Source: Fennellomyces sp. T-0311
Taxonomy: Eukaryota > Mucoromycota > Mucoromycetes > Mucorales > Lichtheimiaceae
Reading direction: 5' to 3'
Assembly: GCA_025266875.1 (NCBI GenBank)
Contig: JALLLT010000003.1
Location: 868,001 to 932,000 of the forward strand
Length of the DNA stretch: 64,000 bases
In this document: one piece after another, positions 13,740 to 25,197 of the stretch
How the letters are laid out: every line of letters begins with the position of its first letter
Numbering within the stretch: the stretch's first letter is position 1
Position numbers and translations under genes: made by a program
The notes under the pieces: generated by a model
What the model was told of the DNA's origin: nothing
The model's database searches: none
What the model saw: only the letters and a program-made list of their open reading frames with translations

Positions 13740-14193
13740 TTGTCAACTCATGAAAGCCGTACTTTTGAATAAAGGGTAACAAACTGACGTTATATGTTCT
13801 TGTATCTTGATAACGCAGTATGCAACATGCAGTGCGGAGATAAACTGCGCATAATCCATGGGTAATGATCGTCAACGGTTGTGATACCATATCCGGAGGC
13901 CCTTTAGAGACTGTTGCCATGGCAAATGATTGATCTCAAGTTGGGGTATCTATGGTAACTGATTGATCATTCGCAACATCCCTTCAACTTGCTGGAAGAT
14001 TATCTGCAATGCGCTAGATCCTGTAAGCTCGGATATATGCTGAGACGTGACTTTATGGTTGTACAAGTGTATGTATGACCTGACGGGGCTTGTTCTGAGA
14101 ACTTTCCAATTGATATTTAACTTGTACCCGCAGAACAACAACAGCTCGTCACCAGACGAGTGATTTATGTCTGCCATTGCATCCTCCTGAAAC
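13740..14193. other. spacer upstream of F-box member 4
   Basis: No intact gene. The minus strand at about 13960-14100 contains HKVTSQHISELTG, faintly like the C-terminal family motif (VTAxDIxEF), but too short to call. In the intact paralogues this distance upstream of the F-box would encode the TPR-like domain, and no such coding is visible here. Confidence 0.4.
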
Positions 14194-15911
14194 ATGTCAC
14201 CATCTGCTATTCAATCATCTCGAGCATTGACCAACAATTCTACAGGATCATCAGACACTGAACATCAAGAAGCGGTCACACACTCGGCGCAACAAAGTAG
14301 CGACACCCCACGTTACATTGATTTTATCAGCGAAAGTCCGTACGACCTACTATGTGTCATTGTAGCTTTCTTCGACCAGGATACCATGGCTATCTGCATA
14401 AATGTGTGTCGGGAATGGCGGAGGATATTACTCGAGTGTCCAGTGCCTTGGCGTGAAATGTATATACATAACTCCAGACATACAGCTATACTTTCCGCCA
14501 TCTCACGATACGTCAACAAATTAAGTATTTACGATGCTGTTGACTGTGTCAAGTCGTTACATACACTCAACCTCTCACATCTCCAGTCATTGGCAATTAT
14601 TAACGAATGTATGTGCGAAATTAACTCCAGTAACAAATGGGTCGAGGAATTGAAAAAAAAATACCAGCGCCTTTTTTAGACGATGTTGATGAAGCCGACA
14701 TGAGCGATACCATACCCAAAGCGCTATCGTACATCCAAGACACACTAACGGAGCTATACCTCTGCGATTACCTGTCGGATAGAACACAAATTTCACTGGC
14801 TCACATTTTATCAAAATGCCGCAGACTTACTGTACTCGTTATGGATATCAAATTTACTGACTTCCCGCGAGATATGCCTTTAAGGTATCCTACCTCACTC
14901 ACCCGAATTGAAATCGATCGAGTCTCATCCTGTGTGCAAGATATCCACAGTTTCCACCCTTTATTTCGATATTCGCCTAATCTCAGATTCGTCAAGTTGG
15001 ATATGTGCAATGACGACGACGACATTACGCCCATTCTCGAAGTCCATTGCTTCAAACTTGCGGTACTGCTTACCAACGCATGGATTTTCAATCTGAACGA
15101 AAATCACCCAGGATATCCCGAAACAAGTAATCTCGAAAGGCATGATGGTGGACTGGAACTCATAGCCATCCACGCGATCCGCTCAGCACATCACATTTGG
15201 GTACGCCTCCACAGAAGCTGTGACACCTTGCGGTCCATGTACATTGCTCCTGTGGCAGGTAACCAAAGTGTACGCCAGAATTGGCGACCCCTATCGAGCT
15301 TTGTCTTGAACGCCTTGACAACGCTACACATCAATTTCAGGGATGATCAATCATTGCATGAACACCTTTCAGTTATGCTGCGTCAGTTTCCCAACCTAGA
15401 GACTATATGGCTGGAAAGAATTCACAAAGCAGATAACGAAGAGACAACAAACGAAATTTTCGACGCAATGACGAGTTTGAAGAATTTATCATGTTTGGAT
15501 TTGCGCTACTTTGATATCAATGGTGAAGGATTTCTCGAATTTCTTCGCCATCATGCAACAAATCCAGCATCAATATTATGGAGGTTGGCGATATATGAAT
15601 GCTACGGAGTAGTCCCGTCAGTATTAAACCAGATTGGGAACAATCGACGTCTGGAACAAGCCTGTTTATGGAGACCTGGTGAAGAAGTGACTGCACAAGA
15701 CATAGAAGAGTTCATGCTGCTACTTGCACAGTTGCCCGAACTGGCTACTGTCAATTTAGGTGAACTTGTATTCACTAACGAGGCTGCACGAAATCTTGCC
15801 TCGTCCACTAGCTTAAGCTATCTCTGGCTGGTGCGTCCTGTCGGACTTACAGATGAAGGAGAGGATATCTTACGGGATCGCTTAGATGAGGAATTACATG
15901 TATATCATTAA
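14194..15911 (+). CDS. F-box / LRR protein, family member 4, lacking the TPR-like domain
   Basis: Exons 14194..14608 and 14680..15911 give 548 residues, about 110-140 fewer than its neighbours. The F-box begins already at about residue 40 (RYIDFISESPYDLL ... CPVPW ends near 86) after a short polar N-terminus, so the TPR-like region is absent. The LRR block is full length and ends with the family motif EEVTAQDIEEF. The intron is at the family position in phase 1 and restores SDTIPKALSYIQDTL. The shortened N-terminus could be a true variant or a start created after loss of upstream coding. It is tandem with member 3. Confidence 0.78.
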
Positions 15912-17324
15912 TAGTCAATAACAAAAATTGAATTTGTCTCCCCATCTATCAGTCGTATCTCCTGGAGGCATCTGAATACGTGTATAATAGTATAGAATGC
16001 AATGGCTACTTTTTAAGATATAGAGTTAGTATCACTAAGCATACGCACCCATATAAATAAGCACAAAAGTAACGGTATATGTGGACTCAAAAGTCAAATT
16101 ATCGGAGTGATATCTATTAAACCACACAATTACGGCACTATTTGGAATACTGTAAGATAAGATTTTCGAACACATAAATAGTTATTTTATTACTATTATG
16201 TACTAGCAAATAGGAGTTCTCTTTTTCTTTAACGCCTCTTTCTACTTCTTATTACCTGTTGTATGCAATCACTACAAGAAATATGTCATGGCTAACCCCA
16301 GTAAATCCATAGAATTAGTTTGCGTCCACATATCTTTGAATTTCTGCAATAATTTTACAACACCTGTAAGGTGGATCCTATGTTTCTTTGCCGTTATAAC
16401 AATAAACGTTATTTGAGCGACTGTATATCGGAGGTAAAACTAAGTATTACGGTAAATTCCGGAAAATCTTCTACTTGTATGACTAAGAGTGTCGTCAAAT
16501 ATTTCAAGTCAATGGTTTCGACCGTTTTGCATGCGTTTTAAGTGCAAAAAAGCGTTTTTACGACTACGTAGGAGAGTGAAAAGGTAAGTTACAGGCTTTC
16601 CATTAGTATGCCACTGTTAATCATGTATGTCAATCGGTCAGCACGAACACAGCCGTATTAAAAGCGTAACTGTTAATTCGCCCACTGTCATTAGTTACAA
16701 ATTGAAATGGTTTCTATGATTTTGAAATAATAATAAAAAAGTAATCAAGGCTAATACCGGGAAATACCATCGACAGTTCTGAATTGTCCAAGGAATCTTT
16801 GTGTCCCTAACACTAATCTAAAATTCATTTTTCATTATTCCTTCTCTCTCTGTGATGGTACCGAAATTAGTGAGGCGCAGCAAAGTTATAAAAACATCAC
16901 TTAGCGTAGTACCACTTCAAAAGCGTGAAGGTTGACTACGTACGCATAAACTTGTGACCATGTTTTATACGTAAGCACTATAGAGAGGGTTGATGCCTCA
17001 CAACTACGCTTATACATGCGTGCTGAACCGATTAGGAGTACTTGAATTGTCTTTGCTAAGATAGCATTAACTCCACCGAGCAGAACATCATGTCTTTGAT
17101 TAACAACCTGGCGATTATATGCTGGCTTTTTATTAGATACTGATCCATACCTGTCGGACCCAACGGAGCATTGCTATTGATAACCCTGAAATGTACTCAC
17201 GTGAAGCAACTTACGTTTCTCACAATATGAATGTATATGTTGTTTATTTTTATAGTGTAAATCATCGCCATGAGGGGATACATAAATAGATATATGAAAT
17301 AGAAAAATGGCTGTAGAAATACAT
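15912..17324. other. 1.4-kb AT-rich spacer
   Basis: No open frame resembling a protein, no RNA gene and no inverted terminal repeats were seen. It separates the convergent F-box member 4 and MFS permease genes and probably contains both 3' ends. Confidence 0.5.
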
Positions 17325-19300
17325 TTACAGAACATATCGGAAACCGGGATGCTACAAATGACATAGTTACTCTTAGGATGTGTACATTTGTGCCGCTGAT
17401 AAACATTTACGTACCTTTTCACCAAGTTCAGGTCCTTCACTGGCAATACGATATTCTTCAGGAGTCATGTTATCACGCTTCTTGTTAACACGATAAAGAG
17501 CGTACTTCAGCATGATCGCAGTAATAGCACAGCCTCCCATCAAAACAAGACAAGCCAAATGACCTTTCATGTACTTTGGGGCATCATTAGCTCTGTAAAC
17601 TTGACCGGAAATGGCACCACTTGTATTGCCAAAAGATGTGATAAGTGCAATCGCCACACTGCGTCTCGTATGACCACCGAAATTGTTAGAGAACCATGAT
17701 GTCATTGGTGGTACAATACCAAAAGCACCAGTGGTAGCCACGATAGCCCCAATATATAACGCTACGGAGCTTACATCACTGAGTGTAATTAGAAGAATGT
17801 ATCCAACCAAAGAAATGAAGGCGGAAAGGGCCATATGGAAACCGCGTTCACTGCGACGATCGGCGTCATAGGAATTCAGGATACACCAGACAAAAGCAAC
17901 TGCGTATGGAGCACTGGACATTGCTTGGGCATTCAACGCTGTATATCCCATACCATTCACAATACTTGGCATAAACATGCTGAAGCTGTAAACAGGAATC
18001 GCAGCACAGAGATATGTGATTGAGTACGCGTAAATTTTCCAGTCAACGAATGTAGATCCAACTTGTGCCCAGGAAAAGTGAGTATCAGATGCCGAGCCAG
18101 CATCCCGCTTGTTCCGGGTAACAATTATTTCTCGCTCTCGCTCGTTCAAGACTGTATATAAAAAATCAGTGTTACTATCAAACTTTGGTGATGAAGCCGG
18201 GAACCTACATTTTGCTTTCTCTGGATAATCGGGTAGTACAAAATAAGTCAAAGCTCCGAGAACTAATGTGGGAATGGCTTCGATAATGAAAATCCACTGC
18301 CAGCCATGGAGCCCCCGGAGACCATCCATATGCATAATTCCGTACGCCTAACAGCAACAATAGTTACAACTTCCAGTCTCAAATCATCGCGTTCTCAAAT
18401 TTACCAAAACGCCTCCGAATGCCTACAGTTAGCAGATATACCAAGTGAAGTAGTTAGTACTCTACTAATACTCTTACTGATTCAATATCGACTGACTTAC
18501 ACCAGCAAGCGTTGAGCTTCCATAAAATAGTGCAATACGTAAAGCCTGTTGTCTTCGAGTGTACCATACAGAAAGATAGAACAAGACACCCTAGTTGATA
18601 TCCGTAGATATACAATTAGTACAGCAGTAACGTAATCGTACTGCCAAAATAGTACCGGATATAATCCACATTCCGCAACACCAAGAAAGAATCTAGCCGC
18701 AATTAATTCTGGACCGTTGCGGCAGGCTGCCATGGCTGCCATAATCGCGCCCCAAACAATCATAATAGTACTTATCCAAATACGAGGACCCAGCATTTTG
18801 AGCACCAAATTCGCAGGAACCTCAAACAGGACCTAGATCATCACCCATTTCTTACTTAGTCCTTTTGTTAATACAATAGAAGCAACCATACTTACATAGC
18901 CAATGAAGAATATAGAAAGGGCCCAGTTATACTCGGACTCTGTAATATCGATGGTTTCCATAAGTCCGGCGATTTTCGCGTTACCTGTTATACTTGAGCA
19001 TGAGTACATATAGTTCGAAATTCAACAAGCATATTTGTGCATACCAATATTAATACGATCCAGATACGAACACAAGTAAAGCAATGCGATATATGGAATA
19101 ATGCGACGATCAAGTTTCCACATTAACCGCTTGAGCTCCTTTTCATCGGGTTCGATGAAAGTGTCCGATTTTCCATCCGAACTAGACCCGTTGAATCCGG
19201 CGTTACCAGTCTCCACGTAATCCTCGTGCTCGATCTGAGTTCCGTCCACCTCAACCTTCTTTTCATCAAGGTCCTTTTTGTTTTGAAACTGTGAAAGCAT
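17325..19300 (-). CDS. MFS permease (allantoate/Dal5-type anion:cation symporter), with an apparent 1-base frameshift
   Basis: A plasma-membrane proton-coupled carrier of the Dal5/Tna1-like family with 12 expected membrane segments. Exons on the minus strand: 19300..19045, 18984..18896, 18832..18656, 18589..18501, 18422..18405 (an 18-nt microexon, AFGGVL), 18347..18209, 18151..17415 and 17351..17325. Family motifs include LLYLCSYLDRINIGNAK, RFFLGVAECGLYP, SVWYTRRQQA, GLHGWQWIF and a C-terminus HPGFRYVL. In the exon 18589..18501 the frame changes after TRRQQA: the conserved LRIALFYGS follows one base out of phase near 18540, so the sequence as given would stop early. With that base allowed for, the protein is about 510 residues. 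Either it is a recent pseudogene or there is a sequencing error. An upstream ATG at 19327 is an alternative start. The substrate is unknown. Confidence 0.8.
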
Positions 19301-20579
19301 AGTGAACTGCAGGGAACATGGTAACATTCATGACCGTATTTATAGGAAAAAGGAAACTAAGTGACAGACACCCACGCAGCCTGTTTTTGTAAGGTATGTA
19401 TTCTTTAGCATCAGTGACATCCGTGGAAACAGATCTAATGTGCTGTTCCTGTCTCTTCACAACATGTTCGCACGCCTCTGTTGGACTAACTCCCGTAGAA
19501 GCATGTAGTAAGAGTATGACAGTAGACCAAATATATACAATAGGATATCCGGAATTCTATTAGATCAGTGATCTCCACATGATGGGTACTTTTTTCTTAC
19601 TTAATGTGGGTTTGGAGTGTTCTTTGGGCAAAGATGTGATGTCTGATAGTGATACATATTACTTATCGGCAGCGTATCTTTAATCAAAGCTCACTACTTA
19701 TTGTCCCCAACAGCTACAATTAAATCCCAAACTTAATCTTGGAACGTATATTTTGATCTGCGCTTTGGGAAGATTACATTCATACATTGAGCTGAGGATC
19801 AATGGTTCGGAGGAAGGGACAATTAATGCTCCGGATAAAGTAATTGCGAATTTTGCTCTCGGCCTAGATACATAAGGGGGGCGTAAAACGTGAAGATCAG
19901 TTTTATTCTCACAGTGGGATCCATAGTGCTATCGATAACGTTCGTTGGAATCCGGAGAAGACGCCAATGCGTCTCCGACATCGTGGTGGTGTGTGAGCGG
20001 CATTACATAAGGTGCGAATAACCAATCTGCAATAATCTTCCGTCAAGTAGTGTAGAATTCTACCAATTGAATCAGTGGGCTATCGTTGTTTATCGGGAAC
20101 GCTTGTGCACGTATGTAAACAGTTACCAAAGGTAATGAGCAGAGTGACCAATGAAGTGAATCGGCGCATTGACCGGACCACGGAACAGTTCCTCCGAATA
20201 TGGAAGTTACCTACTGTTTGGATTTAGTTCTAGACCCGATATGCTTTCTTTATTATGTGCGTTATAAAGCAGGTGTATATAGTTATATACTGCATTTGTA
20301 TGCTTACAAAATTTACAGTATAGCCATATATAAAGTTTATAGAGAAGCATACATTCATCGGCAATGAATACGAATAGACATTATAATTTTTTGTGGTCAT
20401 TTAATCTCATGTCCCTATTGATAGGAACCGCGCGCTCCATATCCGAAAACTTTAGATTAAGTATGCACCAGTTTAATATACAATAAGTAAGGTCCGACAA
20501 CAAAGTAAACTAGAACAGGGCATGCAACTCAAAATTCAGTAATTATAGACAATATTTTAACAATCATGATAAAAGGACT
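19301..20579. other. 1.3-kb spacer upstream of the MFS permease
   Basis: AT-rich intergenic DNA between the MFS start and the stop of the next minus-strand gene. No convincing coding, RNA or repeat structure was found; it must hold the permease promoter. Confidence 0.5.
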
Positions 20580-22318
20580 TCAGCGTAAGCCAGCAAACCG
20601 TGTAGATATACACTTCTGCTGTGCATGACTTATTGATACCTTAGTAACCATTGGACACACTCGAACTGCAAGGTATCGCAAGCTAGGACTGTTGTCAACA
20701 AGCGCGATGATTCCCTTGTCCGTAACACTCGCTAATGCAAGTAATTCGACCCGTTTTAATGCAGGCAGACTTGACAAGTTGGTCAAGAATGAATCGCGAC
20801 AGGCAAAGCATGAAAAGATAGAGACATCCACAAGATTGACAAGCTTCTTGGCAACGATATCCAAACCATACACAGCGTCCTTGTTGTTTCTCAGATGAAG
20901 TTTTCTGATACTTTGAATATTGGAAAGAGCCGAAAGACTATCGTTCGTAATAAGTCGGCCATCGAGGTGAATCTCCTTGAGCGAGATGTCGCTGCTTGCA
21001 GTGCTGTTAAGAAACGACACCAAGCCATTCGGCGTCAGTCCTTTGCAGGATAAAAAGTGGAGGCACTCAAGTTGTTTCAGCATGAGCAACGCATCGAATA
21101 TCGAATCGTCAAGGGATAGCATGGCTTCGAGGTTGACCGTTTTCAATGCATGACATTGGCGAAATATGGAGTATAGGATCGGTGATGCTAGATACATGCG
21201 TTTGAAATCAATAGAATGGAGTCGTGAGCTGCGAAGATTTGCCAATCCTTCCCAATGCCGGGTTCCATCAACGGTGACCTTCTGTGGTCCATGAATCGAT
21301 ATGTTCTCGAGGCCGTCCATGCTTTGATCCAAAAATTGAACTACCCATTGTCCTTCTCTTACGCTCGCTTCATCCAGCTGGAATTTAACCTTGTGAAGAT
21401 CTGTTCTTTTGGGATCCTTGATTCTCGTTGACGCATCCCATCCTCTTGCGCCCCATGGCATAACTCTCCACGCTAGATGTTGAAGCTTTGGGCAATGCTT
21501 GCGGACCAATTCGAGTGACCGGACATCACTGGAGTCTATTCCGTTACAGAAATACTGTAAGTTTGGACATGCTGGCAGTAACGTCTCCAGTACTCCTCGC
21601 ATGTCAGAAACGGGGGTAGCCGAATGCAGAGACAGGTGCACAAGGTCCGGCAATTTCGGCAGGTTGTTGAGATCATCGGGCAGCAGTCGGCTCCCATAAA
21701 AAGCTACGTGCGTGAGGTGTGTGCAAGTATACAGTATCGGCCGAAGAACGTCATTGTCACTGGAAAGAGCCTTCACAGAAATTTGGATACGTCTCAGAGT
21801 GGAGCTAATGAATCCAAGCCCGTGCATGAGTTCATCTTTTTGCAGCTTGGCACATCGGATACCTGGGAGACCATTGGTACATGCTTTCATAACATGGAGC
21901 TTTTATGAGACTTACTGAGAGTATGCAAGTTTGAAAGATCACCAATAAGCTGAATCCATGGGTTTCCTGCTTCCAATGCACCGCCGGTCACCAGGTCAAA
22001 GCTACGCACGCAGTGTGCTTGAAGTCGTACAGCTTCCAAAAGCGCGTCGTCGCCTGTGCTGCGTCCAGTGTATGCTATTTGTATGTCGTTCCAGGCTTCT
22101 TGACATTCAGACACTCGAGCATGCCAAATCGTGCTCACATGCATGCACTCGATGAGGTCATGCTTCGGCAGGTTGGGCAGAACGCAGGACATCAAGTCAA
22201 ATGGTAACAAGGCGATAAAGTCGACGCGGTGCTCCATCTGCTCCGGCTTATTATCTTTGTTGTCGTGAGATTCATTATGATTGCTCGGTTGGTCTGTGTC
22301 AGCTAGTGGTTCGAGCAT
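20580..22318 (-). CDS. F-box / LRR protein of a second type (FBXL/AMN1-like)
   Basis: Exons 22318..21916 and 21883..20580 give 568 residues. The F-box is at about 30-76 (HRVDFIALLPFDLM ... QEAW) after a short polar N-terminus. The C-terminal part has clear cysteine-containing-type LRRs (LKQLECLHFLSCKGLTPNGL, ALASVTDKGIIALVDNSP). The 32-bp intron is short for this window but keeps the frame (codon split 1+2, giving LTCTNGLPG). An in-frame ATG at 22372 would add 18 residues. The LRRs are closer to ordinary FBXL proteins than to the clustered family, although the F-box start (RVDFI) and the intron phase are shared. It is probably an SCF receptor with unknown target. Confidence 0.78.
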
Positions 22319-22725
22319 TGTTACGAGAAGAGAAATGTTAGGAGTGTCGGTTCTTTTCACGCTCTGTCCCACCTATATTGCGCCTCCTGCTGCTCACTAT
22401 TTCGTAGCTCTGACGGGATGGCAACGCATGTTCATTTGATTCCTGATGATCCACTCGAGCTGATGCCAATCGCGCCAGTTGTATAGATAGGAAACCAGGA
22501 AAGCGGAGCCTGTGGTGCTTTCGTGTACCTGGGCAGCGAGTCTTTGTACACATCTCTACAACATTGTAATATATTGCCATTTCGATCTGGACCGAAACTG
22601 GTGCCAGCGGTGCATCCTTTGCTCTGATCAAAGTATGGCGTGGTCTACAGCACCTTTGGACCTTTGTACCAGCCCACTATGGATCTGACACCAGTTCCAT
22701 TGTACATAAAGCGAGTTTATTTTTA
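22319..22725. other. spacer between the F-box/LRR gene and SMU1
   Basis: About 400 bp holding the promoter of the F-box gene and the 3' end of SMU1, both transcribed on the minus strand. Open frames present do not look like conserved protein. Confidence 0.5.
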
Positions 22726-24696
22726 TTAAGCTTTCAAGAAATACACATAACCATGATCATCATGGGCGACAATGACGTTGGCTCGTGGATGGCTCGCCAA
22801 ACCCACAGACTCATAATCGCATATCTTGGTCTCGCTGATCAATTTCCCGGTTGTTGCCTGGAAGCAATACAGCATAGAGTCCTCGCCAACACCATAAATA
22901 AGTTCACATAGCGGGGATACCGCTGCCGCCACAAAATCGGATCCAGCTTTCTTCTGATGTGAAAATGCCTTGACAATCTGTCCTCGCATGGTCATCAAGT
23001 ACATTGTATTGCTCTTGGTGCATACCAGTACTTGGTCGATATTTTTCGGTAGTGGGACGATGGCCTGCACCGTGTGGTTCGCCAAAGCACCAGCTGCAGC
23101 AGCCGGCGGGGCAGATGATGAGGACGGATTCTTGGTAGGATCGGCACCGACTTGAGGGGTGATGGTATGTAAGCAGCTTGTTGTTTTGGCATCCCATACC
23201 TAAAGCGATACATCATCAGCACCGTGATTAAACGCTTAGGGGAGTATATACTCACTTTAACGGTGCCATCACTGCTTGCACTCAACACATGTGTATTGTC
23301 ATTTGAAAACATGACAGAATTCACAAAGGATGAATGCCCTCGGAATTCCTTTAATGTTTTGCCGGAGCGAAGACCGTGGATCTTGACAGTTTGGTCATAG
23401 CTCCCGCTCAGTACTTGTGACCCATCCTTATTGAAGCATACAGAGGTAACGCCCTGGCTGTGCGCTGGGGAAAGACGACGCTGGCACGTGCCAGTTTGTA
23501 CTTTCCATACCTAATTGCGCTAGTCAGTAAACATTACCAATACTCCTTCATCAATATAAACCCACAGCAATCTTTCCGTCATCGGAACCTGATACCAAAA
23601 GCTGACTGTCCCGACTAAAATTCAAGCAGATGACGGAATTGTCCATAGCCATCAGTCTGTCCTAAACCATTCAAGGCAGTGTTAGTGAAAAGCCCCTCAA
23701 CTTCTTGCACTGCCTCGTGGTATTACCTCGGCTTGATATTTGAGATCTTTTCTCAGCTTTCCAGTGATATAATTCCAAATCTCAATAAATCCATCGACGG
23801 TTCCGGTCGCTAGGTATTGGCCATTGGGGGCAAAGACGGCGGTTTCTGCGTATGATTTTTTGCCAGGAAACTACAGCCAGTTAATCATCAAGCTATCAGC
23901 TGTGCTCAGTTACCATACCTTAATAGTACTGTACAGTTGGGTAGCAACCGCATCATCTTCAGCTTTTTGCTCAGGAACAACGCCTCGAAACAAATCAAAA
24001 GTATTGTCAGGCGCCAAAATGCCCTGGTGTTGCTGCCATTTGAGACATTGACCTAGCAGCGCCAGCAATCTTGATGGTGGTACAACCGTGATATGATCCG
24101 ACAAGCCTAAGCAGTACGATTAGCATTTATGCCAAAGCCATCACGGACTTTACCTTTCGCAATCGCTTCTCTCCGACTTTCTTTAGTTTCTCCAGGAGCA
24201 TAGACATCGTCTAAATTCGGACGCGCTACCAATTCCTCCAACTTGATGTATCGATCCACGTCGTTTTCTCTCAATGCATTCATAGGTTTTGAAGTACGAA
24301 GGATAGTTTTGGCCGTACTCTGCTCCTTCATCTCGACAAGTTCAATCACGATCTACTGAGTGATTGATCAGCAAATCGCTTAGGTTGGACGCGAAAGAAA
24401 ACATACTTGCTCGTACAGATCGTATAAGGCTTCAACTGGAATTTTCATTGCTTGAATTTGACGTAATACTACATCCCATCGACCTTGTTGAATGTCCTGG
24501 ATAAACATTTCTTTGTTGTCGACAGTGTTGAACGTATTGGGCGATTCATTTTGCAAAGCGTGAAGTGTTCTTTCAAGATTGTTTTCTCGCAAGAACTGTA
24601 CGATCAAGCGAATGACACTAGGCTTACTATTTTAGCGGTACGCTTGTGGTGTGTTGATTAAGGATCTTACTCGTCTGATTCGATTGAAGCTGACAT
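22726..24696 (-). CDS. SMU1: SMU1, LisH-CTLH-WD40 spliceosome-associated protein
   Basis: SMU1 partners with RED in the spliceosomal B complex and helps activation of the spliceosome and choice of splice sites. Eight exons (24696..24671, 24620..24407, 24352..24154, 24106..23919, 23870..23727, 23661..23566, 23510..23256, 23199..22726) give 531 residues, near the human length of 513. The N-terminus carries a LisH ([21 protein letters not shown]) and CTLH region. The stretch [22 protein letters not shown] is the SMU1 signature between CTLH and WD40. Five to seven WD repeats follow, including [29 protein letters not shown]. The first exon is only 26 nt and its start fits MSASIESD. An alanine/proline/serine-rich insert sits between the WD repeats at about 23090-23140. 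Identification is secure. Confidence 0.95.
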
Positions 24697-25197
24697 GGTT
24701 TTTGCGTTGCTAACGAACGAAGGAGTGTCAAAAATTCATATAGGCGCGTGATCGACATGCATTTGTGCCACTGGGACCGGCCGTCGTACCTATTTCGTAT
24801 GCTTCCGGCATATACTTGGGTGTAATACAGTAGTAATGCGTGGAAAGATGTCGATCTTGTTGATATATCGGATCCCAAGTCACTGTATCTTCTATCTGTA
24901 CAATGGACGTCGGGTTGGTGTACTTGGTTTCGGCTAGTTAGTCATTTCCTTGCGTGCATATGATAGACCAAGATATGCCAAGGGTAGTCTATGTATTGCC
25001 CACGTGTGCATGTAGCATGTTCAATAGACCAGCAAAATTCCTTGTGAGCTTTAGCGGTGAAGATATGTGTTCGTAACAAATGCAGTATATTCCCGAGTAA
25101 GGACGCTATACAGGAAGGAGCAGTAGAGATGATTCGGTACGGAGCCACCAGTAGATGGAATAGCACTAGCAAGCAGCGCAAGAAATGATTTGACGTA
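24697..25197. other. divergent upstream region, SMU1 / MFS
   Basis: A 500-bp region between two start codons facing apart. Open frames on the minus strand here have no recognisable similarity. Probably the promoters of both genes. Confidence 0.45.

Noticed and set aside
13950..14195. Minus-strand frame with VTSQHISEL, faintly like the F-box family C-terminus
   Set aside because: Only about ten residues are similar and no further family sequence is found nearby.
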